Position numbers and translations under genes: made by a program
The notes under the pieces: model-generated
Database searches by the model: none
What the model was told of the DNA's origin: nothing
The model's input: the letters and a program-made list of their open reading frames with translations, nothing else
Shown: positions 16,562-25,971 of the stretch, in pieces
How positions within the stretch are numbered: the first letter of the stretch is position 1
Layout: each line of letters begins with the position of its first letter
Assembly (NCBI RefSeq): GCF_014641075.1
Contig: NZ_BMHP01000008.1
Coordinates: 62,001-126,000, forward strand
Direction: 5' to 3'
DNA: 64,000 bases
Origin: Paenibacillus nasutitermitis
GTDB lineage: Bacteria > Bacillota > Bacilli > Paenibacillales > Paenibacillaceae

Positions 16562-17548
16562 CTGCAAAACGTTATTAGAACCGGCATTGTAGGCTATGGA
16601 AACCTCGGCAAAGGGGTCCTCAAGGCCATCGCCCAGAATGCGGATATGGAATTGGTGGCAGTATTCACCCGCAGACAACCCGAACAGATGGAAGCAAGCG
16701 GAGACGGCGTCCGTTTTGAACATATCTCGGCCATTGAACAATATAAGGGCCTTATCGACGTGATGATTCTTTGCGGCGGCTCGGCTACGGATCTTCCGGA
16801 GCAAACCCCGCTTATCGCCCGTATGTTCAACACCGTCGACAGTTTCGACACCCATGCGAAAATCCCCGAATTTTTTGAAACCGTTCATGCTGCGGCCAGC
16901 CAAGGCGGCAATGTGAGCGTTATTTCGACCGGCTGGGATCCGGGTCTGTTCTCGCTTAACCGGCTGCTCGCCGAAGCGATCCTCCCGGAGGGCAAGGACT
17001 ATACGTTCTGGGGCAAAGGCGTAAGCCAGGGCCACTCCGATGCCATCCGCCGTGTTGCGGGCGTGAAAGCGGGCGTCCAGTACACCGTGCCGGTTCAGTC
17101 TGTCATCGACCGTATCCGCGCCGGCGAAACGCCTGAGCTGTCCACGCGCGAGAAGCATCTGAGAGAATGCTTTATCGTGGCGGAGGAAGGTGCGGACCAG
17201 GAACAAATTCGCAGCACCATCGTTAATATGCCGAACTATTTCTCCGATTATGATACAACGGTAACCTTTATCACGGAAGAAGAAATGAAGGCCAGCCACC
17301 AAGGCATGCCGCATGGCGGCTTTGTCATCCGCAGCGGCGTTACGGGTGAAGGAACGAAACAAATCGTGGAATTCGGCCTCAAGCTGGAAAGCAATCCGGA
17401 ATTCACCGCGAGCGTTCTGGTCGCCTATTCCCGCGCAGCTTACCGTTTGAGCCGCGACGGAGCCACCGGTGCCAAAACCGTGTTTGACATCCCTTTCGGC
17501 CTCTTATCCCCCAAATCACCGGAGGAACTGCGCCGCGAGCTGCTGTAG
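16562..17548 (+). CDS. ddh: meso-Diaminopimelate dehydrogenase
   Basis: It catalyses NADPH-dependent interconversion of tetrahydrodipicolinate and meso-diaminopimelate, a one-step route to the cell-wall and lysine precursor. The frame encodes 'VIRTGIVGYGNLGKG' at the N-terminus, the Rossmann loop of Ddh, plus 'VFTRRQPEQ', 'SFDTHAKIPEFF' and 'STGWDPGLFSLNRLLAEA', all typical of the family. The expected start is a CTG at 16562, six bases after AAGGAGGG; the first ATG (16646) would remove the cofactor loop. The length from the CTG, 328 residues, agrees with the usual ~320-330. It has its own promoter and terminator. Confidence 0.9.
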   Translation: MQNVIRTGIVGYGNLGKGVLKAIAQNADMELVAVFTRRQPEQMEASGDGVRFEHISAIEQYKGLIDVMILCGGSATDLPEQTPLIARMFNTVDSFDTHAKIPEFFETVHAAASQGGNVSVISTGWDPGLFSLNRLLAEAILPEGKDYTFWGKGVSQGHSDAIRRVAGVKAGVQYTVPVQSVIDRIRAGETPELSTREKHLRECFIVAEEGADQEQIRSTIVNMPNYFSDYDTTVTFITEEEMKASHQGMPHGGFVIRSGVTGEGTKQIVEFGLKLESNPEFTASVLVAYSRAAYRLSRDGATGAKTVFDIPFGLLSPKSPEELRRELL

Positions 17549-17558
17549 GAGTCTCCTG

Positions 17559-17587
17559 GGCCTTGTCGTAATATGACAGGCTCTTTT
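17559..17587 (+). terminator. Terminator of ddh
   Basis: GCCTTGTC and GACAGGC form a stem with one bulge, followed by CTCTTTT. Confidence 0.65.
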
Positions 17588-17688
17588 CGTTTCATCCCTT
17601 CATAGGAGTTATTGATCAGTCCAACAAGTAATTTTAATTGGATCTATGGACGAACTTTATGTAAAATTTGCATACTCGCTACAAACAT

Positions 17689-17725
17689 CATACATTTAAT
17701 GCAAAGGATTTAAAATTAATGTATG
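17689..17725 (+). promoter_or_regulatory. Inverted repeat in the leader of the glutamate dehydrogenase gene
   Basis: CATACATTTAAT (17689-17700) and ATTAATGTATG (17715-17725) are inverted arms 14 nt apart, about 40 nt before the coding start. It may be an operator or an RNA hairpin. Confidence 0.45.
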
Positions 17726-17763
17726 ATCTTATAAGTCGATATTCTAAAGGAGAGCTGTGTACC

Positions 17764-19140
17764 TTGATAACTGTTACTACCGAAAACGATCCCACTTCCG
17801 CTAAGGAATATGTCCAGTCTGTCTACGAAACTGTCATTCACCGCAACCCCAATGAAAAAGAATTCCACCAAGCAATCAAAGAAATTTTAGATTCCCTCGT
17901 CCCCATTTTTGAGAAGCATCCCAAGTACATGGAGCATAGCGTTCTCGAACGGATCGTAGAGCCGGAGCGGGTTATTTATTTCCGTATCCCTTGGGTCGAC
18001 GACAAAGGCAAAGTGCGGGTAAACCGCGGATACCGCGCCCAATTCAACAGCGCGCTTGGCCCATACAAAGGCGGCCTGCGTTTCCACCCTTCCGTCAACG
18101 CCAGCATTATCAAATTTCTGGGCTTCGAGCAAATTTTCAAAAATGCGTTGACCGGCCAGCCAATCGGCGGCGGCAAAGGCGGAGCCGACTTTGACCCTAA
18201 AGGGAAATCGGATAACGAAATCATGCGCTTTACACAAAGCTTCATGACGGAATTGTACCGTTATATCGGTCCCGATACCGACGTGCCTGCAGGCGACATC
18301 GGCGTTGGCGCCCGTGAAATCGGCTATATGTTCGGTCAATACAAACGCATCCGCAGCGGCAATGAAGCGGGTGTCCTGACGGGTAAAGGCATTCATTACG
18401 GCGGCAGCCTTGCCCGCACCGAAGCAACCGGTTACGGCTGCGTGTATTTTGTAAACGAAATGCTGGCCTCCAAAAACCTGAGCTTCGAAGGCAGCACCGT
18501 CATTGTATCCGGTTCGGGTAACGTGTCCATCTACGCCATCGAAAAAGCGCAGCAGCTCGGCGCGCATGTCGTGGCTTGCAGCGACTCTGCCGGATATGTT
18601 TATGATCCGGCCGGCATCAATCTGGAAACCGTGAAACGCATCAAGGAAGTCGAGCGCGGCCGCATCAGTTCCTATGTGGATGAGCATCCTGAAGCTACCT
18701 TCACCGAAGGCTGTGACGGCATCTGGACGATTCCTTGCGATATCGCGCTGCCTTGCGCCACCCAGAACGAAATTGATGCTGATATGGCAAAAACACTGAT
18801 ATCCAATGGAGTCAAGGCGATTGGCGAAGGCGCCAACATGCCTTCCACCCTGGAAGCCATTCATCTGTTCATCGACAATGATGTGCTGTTCGGACCTGCC
18901 AAAGCAGCAAATGCGGGCGGCGTGGCCGTCTCTTCCCTGGAGATGTCCCAGAACAGCATGCGTCTGTCATGGACGTTCGAAGAGGTTGACGCGAAGCTGC
19001 ATACCATTATGAAAAGCATCTACGAGCAAAGCGTAGCGGCGGCGGCAGAATACGGCCACCCCGGCAATCTGCTCGATGGAGCCAATATTGCAGGATTTAT
19101 CCGCGTAGCCGATGCCATGATCGATCAAGGTGTCGTGTAA
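17764..19140 (+). CDS. gdhA: NADP-specific glutamate dehydrogenase
   Basis: A 458-residue enzyme that aminates 2-oxoglutarate to glutamate with NADPH. The hexameric-GDH motifs are present: 'YKGGLRFHPSVN', the catalytic-lysine loop 'PIGGGKGGADFDPKGKSD', 'DTDVPAGDIGVGAREIGY' and the nucleotide-binding 'VSGSGNVSIYAIEKAQQLGA'. I start it at a TTG (17764) because AAAGGAGAG lies at 17746-17754 and the protein then begins near 'TTENDPTSAKEYVQSV', as in homologues. The frame itself opens 32 codons earlier. The gene ends in a strong terminator. Confidence 0.95.
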   Translation: MITVTTENDPTSAKEYVQSVYETVIHRNPNEKEFHQAIKEILDSLVPIFEKHPKYMEHSVLERIVEPERVIYFRIPWVDDKGKVRVNRGYRAQFNSALGPYKGGLRFHPSVNASIIKFLGFEQIFKNALTGQPIGGGKGGADFDPKGKSDNEIMRFTQSFMTELYRYIGPDTDVPAGDIGVGAREIGYMFGQYKRIRSGNEAGVLTGKGIHYGGSLARTEATGYGCVYFVNEMLASKNLSFEGSTVIVSGSGNVSIYAIEKAQQLGAHVVACSDSAGYVYDPAGINLETVKRIKEVERGRISSYVDEHPEATFTEGCDGIWTIPCDIALPCATQNEIDADMAKTLISNGVKAIGEGANMPSTLEAIHLFIDNDVLFGPAKAANAGGVAVSSLEMSQNSMRLSWTFEEVDAKLHTIMKSIYEQSVAAAAEYGHPGNLLDGANIAGFIRVADAMIDQGVV

Positions 19141-19170
19141 GAAAAGATTTTAATCGACCTGCCAAGTGCC

Positions 19171-19206
19171 AAAGACCCTGACAATCTGTTGTCAGGGTCT
19201 TTGTTG
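19171..19206 (+). terminator. Terminator of gdhA
   Basis: AAAGACCCTGACA and TGTCAGGGTCTTT form a perfect 13-bp stem followed by GTTGT. Confidence 0.9.
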
Positions 19207-19246
19207 TATAGTTAGGGTATAGATTAACCCGGGGAGGTTATAAATC

Positions 19247-20425
19247 ATGGAAAACCACAGGCTGTCACAGCCTCACCGTCCTGACGCTGCTTTGAAGGCG
19301 GCTGCGAAGCGGAGCAGCAGCACCGGGAATGGAGCTCCTGTGCTTGGGCCGCGGGCGCTAGGCCGGGCGCTGCTGGAACGGCAGCTGTTGCTTCGCCGCT
19401 CCAAGCTGTCGGTATCGGAGGCTCTGGAGCATCTGGTCGGCCTGCAGGCCCAGGCACCCAATCCTCCTTATATTGGATTATGGTCGCGGCTGAGCGGATT
19501 CCATCAGGATGACCTGGCCGCCTTGATTAAGGACCGGCGGGCTGTGCGTATTGCGCTGATGCGCTCCACCATTCATCTGGTAACCGCCCGCGATTGCCTG
19601 ACCCTGCGCCCGGTCATTCAGCCGTTTATGGACAAGGCCCTGAAGGGCAATCACGGCAAGCTTCTGACGGGAGTGGACTCAGACGAGCTCGTCTCTGCTG
19701 CCAGGACGATGATGGAGGAGCACCCGATGACCTACAACGAGCTGGGCTTAAGGCTTGGCGAGCTGTGGCCCGGGCGCAATACCGAAGCTCTTGCAGTGGC
19801 CGTCCGCATCTGGGTGCCGCTCGTCCAGGTGCCGCCCAGGGGTATCTGGGGCGAGAGCGGGCAGGCTGTCCATACCCCAGCCGATGTATGGCTGGGTCAG
19901 GAGCTTGACCGGGACGCCATGCCTGGCCCCACCCTTCTGCGCTACCTGGCGGCGTTTGGACCGGCAACCATTCAGGACATGCAGGTATGGTCCGGGCTTA
20001 CCCGGCTGCGGGAGGTCATCGAGCCCATGCGCCAAGGGTTGCGAGTATTCCGTGACGAGCAGGGACGCGAGCTGTTCGACCTGCCGGATGCTCCGCTGCC
20101 GGACCCGGACACTCCGGCTCCACCGCGATTCCTTGCGGAGTTTGACAACATGCTCTTGTCCTATGCGGACCGCAGCCGGATTATCGCCGACCATTACCGC
20201 CCCCGTGTTTTCACCATAAACGGGATCATTCGGGCTACGTTTCTGGTCGACGGTCAGGTCCGGGGAATATGGAGAATAGAGCGCCACCGCAGCGGTGCCA
20301 CTCTGATCATCGAACCCTTCGAGCCCCTTGCCGGTGCGGATCGTGAGGCTCTTGTACAGGAAGGCCGCAAGCTGCTCAGTTTTGCCGCAGCGGATGCGGC
20401 GGAGCTCGACATCCAATTTCATTAA
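19247..20425 (+). CDS. AlkZ-like winged-helix DNA-binding protein
   Basis: A 392-residue protein of the HTH_42 (AlkZ/YcaQ) superfamily, built of tandem winged helices. The signature 'HLVGLQAQAPNPPYIGLWSRL' carries Q67-A-Q69, matching the QxQ catalytic motif described for AlkZ interstrand-crosslink glycosylases, and 'RSTIHLVTARD' follows as in the family. Activity on crosslinked or alkylated DNA is possible, but many homologues are uncharacterised. The start is preceded by GGGGAGG. It is a single-gene unit with no biosynthetic cluster beside it. Confidence 0.8.
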   Translation: MENHRLSQPHRPDAALKAAAKRSSSTGNGAPVLGPRALGRALLERQLLLRRSKLSVSEALEHLVGLQAQAPNPPYIGLWSRLSGFHQDDLAALIKDRRAVRIALMRSTIHLVTARDCLTLRPVIQPFMDKALKGNHGKLLTGVDSDELVSAARTMMEEHPMTYNELGLRLGELWPGRNTEALAVAVRIWVPLVQVPPRGIWGESGQAVHTPADVWLGQELDRDAMPGPTLLRYLAAFGPATIQDMQVWSGLTRLREVIEPMRQGLRVFRDEQGRELFDLPDAPLPDPDTPAPPRFLAEFDNMLLSYADRSRIIADHYRPRVFTINGIIRATFLVDGQVRGIWRIERHRSGATLIIEPFEPLAGADREALVQEGRKLLSFAAADAAELDIQFH

Positions 20426-20566
20426 ACGCATTGTCGCAGCGTACGCGCACGGATTTCACCTATACACTGCGACAGTGGGGGCATAAGACTTACACGGCCA
20501 ATGCCGGTTTACGGCTTGCTTACCGGGAACTTGCGACAACGAGCAAGCATGTAGCTTGCCGGTCAA

Positions 20567-22477
20567 TCAACCAAGCGGCGAAGCGCTGACGATCCGGCTG
20601 TAACCCGGCGCATTTAGCTGCAGCGGCCGCTGTGCGAAGCCTTCCTCGAATAGCAGCCGCTCACACTCCAATTCCTCCAGCACGGATTCCCGGCCTTCCG
20701 CATAGTCCAGAATCCGCTCGCTGGCGCTGGAGATCCGGGCCATCAAGCCGCCGTACCGGATATCGAGCACTTCCCAGCCGAAGGGCTTGTAGGTTAGCAT
20801 CCAGAGCTTCCGGTGCGCCTGGCGCAATCCATTCACCTGATCATGGAGATTCGGGAGCACTTTGCGGGCTATTTCTTGCAGTGAACCTTTATCCTTATTC
20901 CTGTATTTGGCTGTAATCTCTACGCCGAGCGTTGATTTCACGGCAAGGATCTCGCTTAATTTCTCGTAGACGTAGAAGATTTCATTGAACGGCGATGGCG
21001 ATTCGCTCCCGATATCCCGCCATTGCTGCGCCATTGACGAATAATGCGCCGGAAGATGGCTGCCGTCCTCGCCCTCCACATGCTTGTCGAACAAACCAAG
21101 CAGAAGATCCTGCCAGAGCAAATATTTAGAGGGGTTAGCCATAAAATGATTCCCTTGCTCAATTCCAGGCACTTCGTCCATGGCCTTCAGGCCGACCAAT
21201 TCGTCGAATAAATCCAGGCCTGTGCAGGCTGCGAATCTTCGGCGCAGCTTATCATCATCCACCTCGTCCGAGTAGCCATGTTCGGCAAACAGCTGCAGAC
21301 CCGGAAGCATAACCAAATGATTCGTTTCCTGCCCATTGTCCCCCCACGCCGTCGCAAGCACTTCCCTGACGCCTTGGCTCTTGCAAGCAAGCAGCGCAGG
21401 ATGCGAGCTCATCCACGTCTTGCCGTAGTTGGGGCTCATGCTTCCCCATAGATGAATGCCGCCGGCAAACAGGGGAACCGAACCAAATGCCTTATGCTTA
21501 TCCAGGATACGCTCATGAACGGCCTGATCCCTGTTGCCGTAATCCCAATAAACGAACTGAACATCCTGCGGAATCTGCTCCAGCCGTTCCTTCGAGAAGT
21601 CGACATTCATGCTGTAGTGGAAAGCGTGCTTTTCATTCGATAAAAAATGAAAATACATGTCGCTCCAGATAATGGGCTTCAGGTCATATTTCCGGGTAAT
21701 CTCCAACACTTGGCTTACATGCTCATTTATGATTTCGAATCGGTCGCGATAACCGTTAAGCTCCAAATATCGCCCCAGACCAAGTCCGAATGCTTCATCC
21801 ATCCCGATGTGAATCCGTTTCGAACGGAACGGAGCTGAAGCCGATGCAATCATCTCCTCGATGAAAACATAGGTCTGCGGTTCTCCAACGAGCAGGATAT
21901 CCGGATGATCCTTGATCGCGGACGCATACGGCCATTTCAGCGCTTGCGCCAGATGGGCCAGTGTTTGAATGCACGGGATAATCTCGATTCCGAACAAGAA
22001 TGCGTAATCGTCCAGCTCCTTTAGCTCTTCAACCGTGTAACGTCCTCTCATGTAGCCGAAATAAGGCCGATTCGGCACTTCGTACGTATCCTCGGCATAC
22101 AGCATCAGTCCGTTCAAGCCCATGCAGGCGATGTAGCGTATGAACTGCTTCACCACTGCCGGCTTCAGAACGGCATTGCGGGACACGTCGAGCATCGGAC
22201 CATTAAAGTCGAATCGCGGCCGCTCCACCACCTCGAATTGCTGCTCCGTCTTCGCATGCTCGATGAATAAGCCGAGTGCACGGTAGAAATGATGAGGCTC
22301 CGCAGCCTCGATTCTCCCCTGCCCGTCCTTCAAGGATATATAAATATCCCCGCTGCGCCTTATGACCGCAACCGGTATACTGTCCCCAGCCTCGCTCCAG
22401 TCGAATAAGCCGGCATGGACAAGCTCCCTGATACCGTCTTCCACCTGCCCAATTTCCCCATATAAACTCAATTTCAT
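20567..22477 (-). CDS. Glycoside hydrolase family 20 protein (beta-N-acetylhexosaminidase type)
   Basis: A 636-residue enzyme with a GH20 TIM barrel: 'FNGPMLDVSRN' near residue 91, 'MGLNGLMLYAEDTYEVP', and the catalytic Asp-Glu pair D227-E228 in 'RIHIGMDEAFGLG'. Such enzymes release terminal GlcNAc or GalNAc by substrate-assisted catalysis. There is no signal peptide, so it should act in the cytoplasm on imported oligosaccharides. Its ATG overlaps the stop of the YesN-type regulator by 4 nt, which places it last in the ABC/two-component operon. Confidence 0.88.
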   Translation of the reverse strand: MKLSLYGEIGQVEDGIRELVHAGLFDWSEAGDSIPVAVIRRSGDIYISLKDGQGRIEAAEPHHFYRALGLFIEHAKTEQQFEVVERPRFDFNGPMLDVSRNAVLKPAVVKQFIRYIACMGLNGLMLYAEDTYEVPNRPYFGYMRGRYTVEELKELDDYAFLFGIEIIPCIQTLAHLAQALKWPYASAIKDHPDILLVGEPQTYVFIEEMIASASAPFRSKRIHIGMDEAFGLGLGRYLELNGYRDRFEIINEHVSQVLEITRKYDLKPIIWSDMYFHFLSNEKHAFHYSMNVDFSKERLEQIPQDVQFVYWDYGNRDQAVHERILDKHKAFGSVPLFAGGIHLWGSMSPNYGKTWMSSHPALLACKSQGVREVLATAWGDNGQETNHLVMLPGLQLFAEHGYSDEVDDDKLRRRFAACTGLDLFDELVGLKAMDEVPGIEQGNHFMANPSKYLLWQDLLLGLFDKHVEGEDGSHLPAHYSSMAQQWRDIGSESPSPFNEIFYVYEKLSEILAVKSTLGVEITAKYRNKDKGSLQEIARKVLPNLHDQVNGLRQAHRKLWMLTYKPFGWEVLDIRYGGLMARISSASERILDYAEGRESVLEELECERLLFEEGFAQRPLQLNAPGYSRIVSASPLG

Positions 22478-24102
22478 TCGCCCGTTCCTCCATCCTCATT
22501 TTCTTCCGGTATGCAGCCATAACTATGAAGAGAGCGGTATTCGCTGGCATTATGACCGGTATATTCTTTGAACTTCTTATAAAACCAATCCAGCTGCCGG
22601 TAGCCCACCTCGTAGGCGATTGCATAAATCTTCTGATCGGTGCGCACCAGCAGCTCCTTGGCTTTCTCCATTCGCAGACGCATCAGATAGTCGTTGAACG
22701 ATACGCCATCGGAGGCCTTGAACAGCTGGCCCAAATAGACCGGATTCATATGCACCTGCTCCGCAAGACTCTTCAGGCTAATGTTGCTCGTATAATCGGA
22801 TGCCAAGATCTTCTTGACCTGTTCGACCGCAGTCGGAAAACTCGTTCGCTTCGATTCCTCGATAATCGCTATCACCTGCATGCATTTATCCGCTGCAAAT
22901 TCGAACAGGTTCTGGATCGTTGCCGATTCCATAATACGGAGATAGTCCCTGGATGTAGGAGCCGCTGTAATCGGCATCTGTCCACGAGCATGCTTGCCGG
23001 CTATGCTCTGCAGATCGGCAAGCAGGTCGATCACCATCGACTGTACATGCGGCTTAGGCGTGTCGCCGGTCTTGAACCTGTCCTGCTGCCTGTTAAGAAG
23101 GTCTATGACCCGTTCCTTGTCGCACTCCTGAACAGCATTGATCAACGACTGGGCCTCCTGGATATCGCCGCTCTTTTCCTGCAGGAATGCTCCGCCAAAC
23201 GAGTTTCCGGTAATGATGGATAGACTGCCCAGAAGAAACTTCCGGTCCAGCATCCGCTTGGCGGAATGAAACGACTTCTTGACCTCCTCCGCCAAGCGGA
23301 CCGATTCCCCGATCCCGATCGTAATCGGCATCTTGGCATAGTTCAGCGCACTTTCTTGAAGCAGTGCTGCAAGTTCCAAGATAGGCATCTCCTCTGTCCC
23401 GCCGATGTCACCGAAGCATACAATTCCGAAGCGGTCAGGCAATTCTTCAAACATATACCCCTTCCCCACAAGAAGCTCTTCCAGCACATTCCGGACAGCA
23501 AACCGCTTCAGATCAATGTCAGCTTCCGTCATATAGGCATTTAGCGTCTCCTGAAAATCCAGCTCGACAAACAGGCAGCGGTAGTTTCTGCAATCTGCCA
23601 TAGCTATTCCCCATAGCAGCAGCTGATTGATCGCTTCATCCGCTCCAATGAGGCCGTGCGTCCATCGCTTGAGCATATGATCCCGCGCTGCGGAAGCACT
23701 TAAATCGAGCTTCCTGCTGATAATCATGTCGCGGCTGATCTCATTCTTTACAGCCGTCAATATACGTTCTGCATCCTCTTCCATGACCGGCTTAAGCAGA
23801 TAATCCTTTACGCCGTGCTGCAGACATTCCTTCACGTATTCAAAATCCTCGAATCCGCTGACGACGATGATCGGAAGCCTAGAATTTCGCCGAACCCGGG
23901 AGATCAGCTCCAGCCCGCTTATTCCCGGCATCCGGATGTCGGTTATGAGCAGATCGTAGTGGCCCTGCCTCAGCATATCCAACGCCATGTTGCCGCCTGT
24001 CGCCTCACCGGCGATCGTAAAGCCCAGCTGTTCCCAATCCAGTAAATATTTCATAGCCTTCAGTGCGCCGGGCTCATCATCGACCATCAGTACGTTCAAC
24101 AA
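22474..24102 (-). CDS. YesN-type response regulator with AraC output domain
   Basis: 542 residues. The receiver (1-120) has D8/D9, phosphoacceptor D55 in 'LLITDIRMPG' and the 'LLKPV' lysine. The C-terminal ~100 residues carry the AraC-type HTH pair, including 'VGYRQLDWFYKKFKEYTGHN'. It overlaps its kinase gene by 26 nt upstream and the glycosidase gene by 4 nt downstream. It probably activates the permease/binding-protein operon in response to the glycan signal. Confidence 0.93.
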   Translation of the reverse strand: MLNVLMVDDEPGALKAMKYLLDWEQLGFTIAGEATGGNMALDMLRQGHYDLLITDIRMPGISGLELISRVRRNSRLPIIVVSGFEDFEYVKECLQHGVKDYLLKPVMEEDAERILTAVKNEISRDMIISRKLDLSASAARDHMLKRWTHGLIGADEAINQLLLWGIAMADCRNYRCLFVELDFQETLNAYMTEADIDLKRFAVRNVLEELLVGKGYMFEELPDRFGIVCFGDIGGTEEMPILELAALLQESALNYAKMPITIGIGESVRLAEEVKKSFHSAKRMLDRKFLLGSLSIITGNSFGGAFLQEKSGDIQEAQSLINAVQECDKERVIDLLNRQQDRFKTGDTPKPHVQSMVIDLLADLQSIAGKHARGQMPITAAPTSRDYLRIMESATIQNLFEFAADKCMQVIAIIEESKRTSFPTAVEQVKKILASDYTSNISLKSLAEQVHMNPVYLGQLFKASDGVSFNDYLMRLRMEKAKELLVRTDQKIYAIAYEVGYRQLDWFYKKFKEYTGHNASEYRSLHSYGCIPEENEDGGTGE

Positions 24103-25909
24103 GAAGCTCTCCCCCTTCTCTTTCCGTGTTCATGGGCAGCAGGATGGATACCCTCGTCCCCCAATCCGGCCCGCTCTCTATATGCAAGCCATAAGGCGCA
24201 CCATACATTTGTCTCAGACGCTGATGAACATTCCTTAACCCGATATGCGTCGTGCCCGTGACATCGGAGGCGTCATTGATTCCGTCGATTACCTGCTCAA
24301 GCTGCTTCGGCAGCATGCCAGGACCATTGTCTTCCACGGTGATGAGACATTGATTGTCTTCCAGCGCACGGGCATGAATCAAGACGACGGTAACGCTCTC
24401 GACTTTCTCCAGGACATGCACGATTGTATTCTCGACGATCGTCTGCAGCGACAGCCGCGGAATCGGACAATCCGCGAGCTCCTCCGGGATGTCCGTCTCG
24501 TAAACAAGCCGGTCGCCAAACCTGAAAACCTGAATACGCAAATACGTTTCGACGATGTCCCTCTCTTCCTTCAAATCGATCAGATGCCCAGCGCGGTTCA
24601 ACACGTTGCGGAAAGAACGCGCAAGCAGTTTGACGATCTCCGCATTCGCCTTGTCCCCATTCTCCAGCAGGCTGCCGCAAATCGCATTCAACGTATTGAA
24701 CAAATAATGCGGGTTGATCTGGGTTTGCAGCGCATATAATTCTGACTCCCGGTTACGAAGCTTCAATTCCTTCCGGTTCAGCTCCGATTCATATACTTCC
24801 GTAATCAGCTGATTGATCCGGTCCATCATGTCGTTGTAATTCCGGCAAAGCTGCCCGATTTCATCGTTGCCGCTTACCTGCAGATGGGTCAATGTCTGCA
24901 CATTGTCCGCATTGACGGTCCGCATCCGTTTGGCCAATTGGGTGAGCCTTCCCGTCAGACGGATCGAGATCAAATAAATAAGCAGGATGGAGCTGAACAT
25001 CGCCGCAATGAACAGAGCAACCGCTGATCGCTTCATTTCGTTCACCTTCACCATCATTTGATCGAGCGGGGTCAACTGTACAATCGTCAGTCCTTTGACG
25101 CTGCTGCGGGTTTCCAATGATTTGCTCGTCAACAGATACGCGCTGCCCTCTTGGTTGTATATAAAAGACGACAACGATGCGCTCTTCTTCATCTCATCAT
25201 AGAACGCATAATCTTCAAGCCGGGAAGTGCTCCCATTCGATTGCTGCCAAGAATCAATCAATACATGGCCATCCGGCAGCGAAATGATGAACTGCTGCTC
25301 CTTTCCCTCGCTCGAGATCAGATTGCGGAGCAGCCGTTCTTCCAAGTCAAGCGTCACATACATTTCGCGGCCCGAAGGCGCATTGTACACCTTCTGCGTC
25401 AGACGCAGGACACCGCTGCGCAGCAGCATGTCATCCTCGGAAAGCGTCCATGACTTCACCAGTCCTGCATTGGAGCCTTGAACGCTTCGATACCAATTCG
25501 ATTGTTTGACTTCCTCATCGATCGTGCGGACCTGCGCATACTGGAACGTGGGATTATCGGTATAGATGGAGAAGCGCAGAATATCCTTCGACGTCGTGAT
25601 CCACTCTTCGTAAGGCTGAACATAGTTCAAGTAAGTGTCCTGTGCTTGTTCGAATGTGTCATAGGGTTTGAGAAGCTTATCCTGAAGCTCGATGCTCGTA
25701 TACAAGGAATCGACAATCTGCTCGTAAGACTGGAGCAGATTGTCGATATTTCGCGAGAGCTGGGTAATGGAACGGCCGACATCCTCTTCGGTATTGTTTA
25801 AAATGATGCTTCCGCTCTTCTCGCTCATGTAGTACGTTAACAATCCGAGCAGCAGAACCCCCACAAGCGCATTGGCAGCAAATATTTTGGTGCGAACTGT
25901 CATTTCCAT
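24077..25909 (-). CDS. YesM-type sensor histidine kinase
   Basis: 610 residues: transmembrane helix 1 at ~10-28, an extracellular sensor region, helix 2 near 283-305, a HAMP domain with 'GNDEIGQLCRNYNDMMDRI', then the His_kinase motif 'QINPHYLFNTLNAICGSLL' and ATPase boxes 'LSLQTIVENTIVHVLE' and 'DNGPGMLP'. It forms a two-component system with the overlapping regulator. It follows the binding-protein gene after a large hairpin (25923-25970). Confidence 0.93.
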   Translation of the reverse strand: MEMTVRTKIFAANALVGVLLLGLLTYYMSEKSGSIILNNTEEDVGRSITQLSRNIDNLLQSYEQIVDSLYTSIELQDKLLKPYDTFEQAQDTYLNYVQPYEEWITTSKDILRFSIYTDNPTFQYAQVRTIDEEVKQSNWYRSVQGSNAGLVKSWTLSEDDMLLRSGVLRLTQKVYNAPSGREMYVTLDLEERLLRNLISSEGKEQQFIISLPDGHVLIDSWQQSNGSTSRLEDYAFYDEMKKSASLSSFIYNQEGSAYLLTSKSLETRSSVKGLTIVQLTPLDQMMVKVNEMKRSAVALFIAAMFSSILLIYLISIRLTGRLTQLAKRMRTVNADNVQTLTHLQVSGNDEIGQLCRNYNDMMDRINQLITEVYESELNRKELKLRNRESELYALQTQINPHYLFNTLNAICGSLLENGDKANAEIVKLLARSFRNVLNRAGHLIDLKEERDIVETYLRIQVFRFGDRLVYETDIPEELADCPIPRLSLQTIVENTIVHVLEKVESVTVVLIHARALEDNQCLITVEDNGPGMLPKQLEQVIDGINDASDVTGTTHIGLRNVHQRLRQMYGAPYGLHIESGPDWGTRVSILLPMNTEREGGELLVERTDGR

Positions 25910-25922
25910 CCCACTCCCAGCT

Positions 25923-25970
25923 ACGAACGCATGCCGGAGATCCCTTAAGGGACCTCCGGCATGCGTTCGT
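25923..25970 (-). promoter_or_regulatory. Near-perfect 48-nt RNA hairpin between binding protein and kinase
   Basis: The two halves are complementary along 24 bases with one mismatch; the outer arms are ACGAACGCATGCCGGAG and CTCCGGCATGCGTTCGT. It begins one base after the binding-protein stop codon and has no T tract. It could stabilise the 3' end of the upstream message or reduce read-through into the kinase gene. Confidence 0.75.
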
Positions 25971-25971
25971 A

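Noticed and set aside
16289..17362. Long minus-strand frame opposite ddh
   Set aside because: Shadow of the GC-rich ddh coding sequence; no ribosome site and no recognisable domain except the SLH remnant region, which lies in another frame.
17887..18864. 325-codon minus-strand frame opposite gdhA
   Set aside because: Antisense shadow of a strongly conserved glutamate dehydrogenase.
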